A stretch of 64,000 nucleotides of DNA from Mesostigma viride. Its lineage: Eukaryota > Streptophyta > Mesostigmatophyceae > Mesostigmatales > Mesostigmataceae. Made by a program: the position numbers and the translations under genes. The notes beneath the pieces are model-generated. The model did no database searches, was not told the origin of the DNA, and saw only the letters and a program-made list of their open reading frames with translations. The stretch's first letter is position 1, and each line of letters starts with the position of its first letter. The DNA is taken from positions 920,627-984,626 of the forward strand of contig RPFO01000392.1 in assembly GCA_009746045.1 (NCBI GenBank). The letters run 5' to 3'. Positions 63,012 through 64,000 of the stretch are shown in pieces.

Positions 63012-64000
63012 TGAACGGGCATGTGCCGCATGTTTAAGTTCTGTTCCATAAGTGACCCAGTCATTCTGTGACTGACCTTGAACTTTGGTTGTGAATGGTT
63101 GGCTTGAGATCACGTTATGATTGTAACTGCCACACAGTCAGAAAAGAACCGGTTTGGTGTGGCCACGTTGTAGGTAGATCATAACTGCTACCCAGTAGCT
63201 GAGCCTGGAATTGTTTAAAAGGCGAAGCTACGCACCTTGTTTGCTCTCTTAGTACCTCACACCTCACACACTCCTGTGGTGGAACTAGCAGCCGGCCAGC
63301 TGCCGACTGAGACTTATTTTTATCTGAGTGAAATAAAGTAAAACTTTGTGGCAAACATTGTTTTCTCACTCCTAACATGGCATCGGAGTGCGGTTCGCAC
63401 GCCTTTCGACCTGCTTACCGCTGGTAAAAGTCGTTTCCCGAGGCTCTGCTCGCGGTTGACTTTAGATTTGTGTATTTCGGCGAGATTTGCATGACGACAG
63501 CGTAGGCGGAGGTTTGATTCCCGTCTGGCGCGTGATACGAAAGGTGCTTGGTTCGATTCCTGGCCGGAATCTATTGGCGAACGTTACCTTTTTTTCCGGA
63601 GTTTTTTGCTGTTTTTTTGCTGGAATGGCTTCCGGCACTCGCAGCCAGGTCGCTTCCGCGGGTCGCGCTGCTGGCAGTAACGATTTTGATGCCGATGACG
63701 CTGCCGGTCTGGCCGCTTTGACTGCATCATCCGTAACTCTTACCGATTCGGGTCTCCCAGGCGAAGTATTTTTTGACGCAGCAGCTGGGCTGGCTGCCCT
63801 GGCTTTGCACCCGCCAGGTGGTGACGAGGACGCCGCCCACGGTGCTCCCGACGGTGAGAATCCGGCGGTTGACGGTGGTGGTTTGAGCCGCGGTACGGCG
63901 GGGGGGGGCCCCGCCCGAGCCTCCTTTGTGGCTTGCAAGGAGCTTTTGAAGGATGTTCGTGGGGTCAAGGTTTTTACCGGCTCAGATTGGACGCTGTGGA
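63012..64000 (+). mobile_element. LTR retrotransposon, 5' end (continues past window)
   Basis: The 5' LTR 63012-63377 (366 bp) starts TGAACGGG and ends CTAACA. It has TTTAAAAGG (63213), a TATA-like box, and AATAAA (63332), a poly(A) signal. A putative primer-binding site, TGGCATCGGAGTGC, begins directly at 63378. It is similar to the TGGTATCAGAGC site of tRNA-Met-primed elements. A second LTR of the family is at 24417-25244. The superfamily cannot be decided because the pol region is outside the window. Confidence 0.85.
63625..64000 (+). CDS. gag-like ORF, N-terminal 125 residues, cut by window edge
   Basis: ATG 63625 opens MASGTRSQVASAGRAAGSND and stays open to the last base. The product is Ala/Gly/Asp-rich, and its last visible residues (ASFVACKELLKDVRGVKVFT, then GSDWTLW) look like the start of a folded domain. 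Its position about 250 bp after the LTR and primer site indicates gag. No zinc knuckle is visible yet. Confidence 0.7.
   Translation, partial: MASGTRSQVASAGRAAGSNDFDADDAAGLAALTASSVTLTDSGLPGEVFFDAAAGLAALALHPPGGDEDAAHGAPDGENPAVDGGGLSRGTAGGGPARASFVACKELLKDVRGVKVFTGSDWTLW

Noticed and set aside
63500-63575. tRNA genes suggested by GTTTGATTCC and GTTCGATTCC
   Set aside because: Only B-box-like words. No acceptor stem, D arm or anticodon arm can be folded around them. They lie in the LTR-element leader.

Overview
Eukaryotic nuclear DNA, most likely from a green alga or early streptophyte with a repeat-rich genome. The evidence is multi-exon genes with GT-AG introns, a plant-type SCAMP gene, an ion channel of the AKT/HCN/CNG architecture, and dense L1-like, R2-like, LTR, CACTA-like and TTAA-target transposons. 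The species cannot be named from sequence alone. Exons were assembled by eye from splice sites, reading phase and protein continuity.

Layout. 775-10715 (+) is a complete 13-exon SCAMP gene encoding 311 aa. About 11-42 kb is a transposon graveyard of nested insertions. It holds LINE fragments with a reverse transcriptase, ORF1-only retroelements (two look full length at about 2.0-2.2 kb), three copies of a 1.7-1.8 kb TTAA-target DNA element, an R2-like LINE fragment, a solo-type LTR interrupted by a LINE, and one unexplained 394-codon ORF (25498-26682). 42.5-43.8 kb is a 1.35 kb pure-purine tract. About 44.3-57.6 kb (-) carries ten phase-consistent exons of a six-transmembrane channel whose pore lacks the K+ signature. 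Its introns hold two (GGA)n tracts, a 59-bp minisatellite and a 4.2 kb CACTA-like transposon with transposase exons. 59.2-60.5 kb is a 219-bp tandem array enclosed in a target-site duplication. 60.8-62.8 kb is a stack of tiny, 5'-truncated retro-insertions, each with its own target-site duplication. The window ends inside an LTR retrotransposon (5' LTR 63012-63377, gag-like ORF from 63625).

Main inferences. (1) ORF1-only elements and the reverse-transcriptase LINEs share a 3' stem-loop followed by an AT-rich microsatellite tail. This suggests a HAL1-like parasite mobilised in trans by its LINE partner. (2) The TTAA element is shown to be mobile by two clean empty sites within this same window. 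(3) The channel has a non-canonical selectivity filter, and fragments resembling the end of its pore exon are repeated in the adjacent intron.

Limits: no database search was possible. The cyclic-nucleotide-binding domain and the first exon of the channel were not found, and many LINE fragments are too decayed for exact borders.
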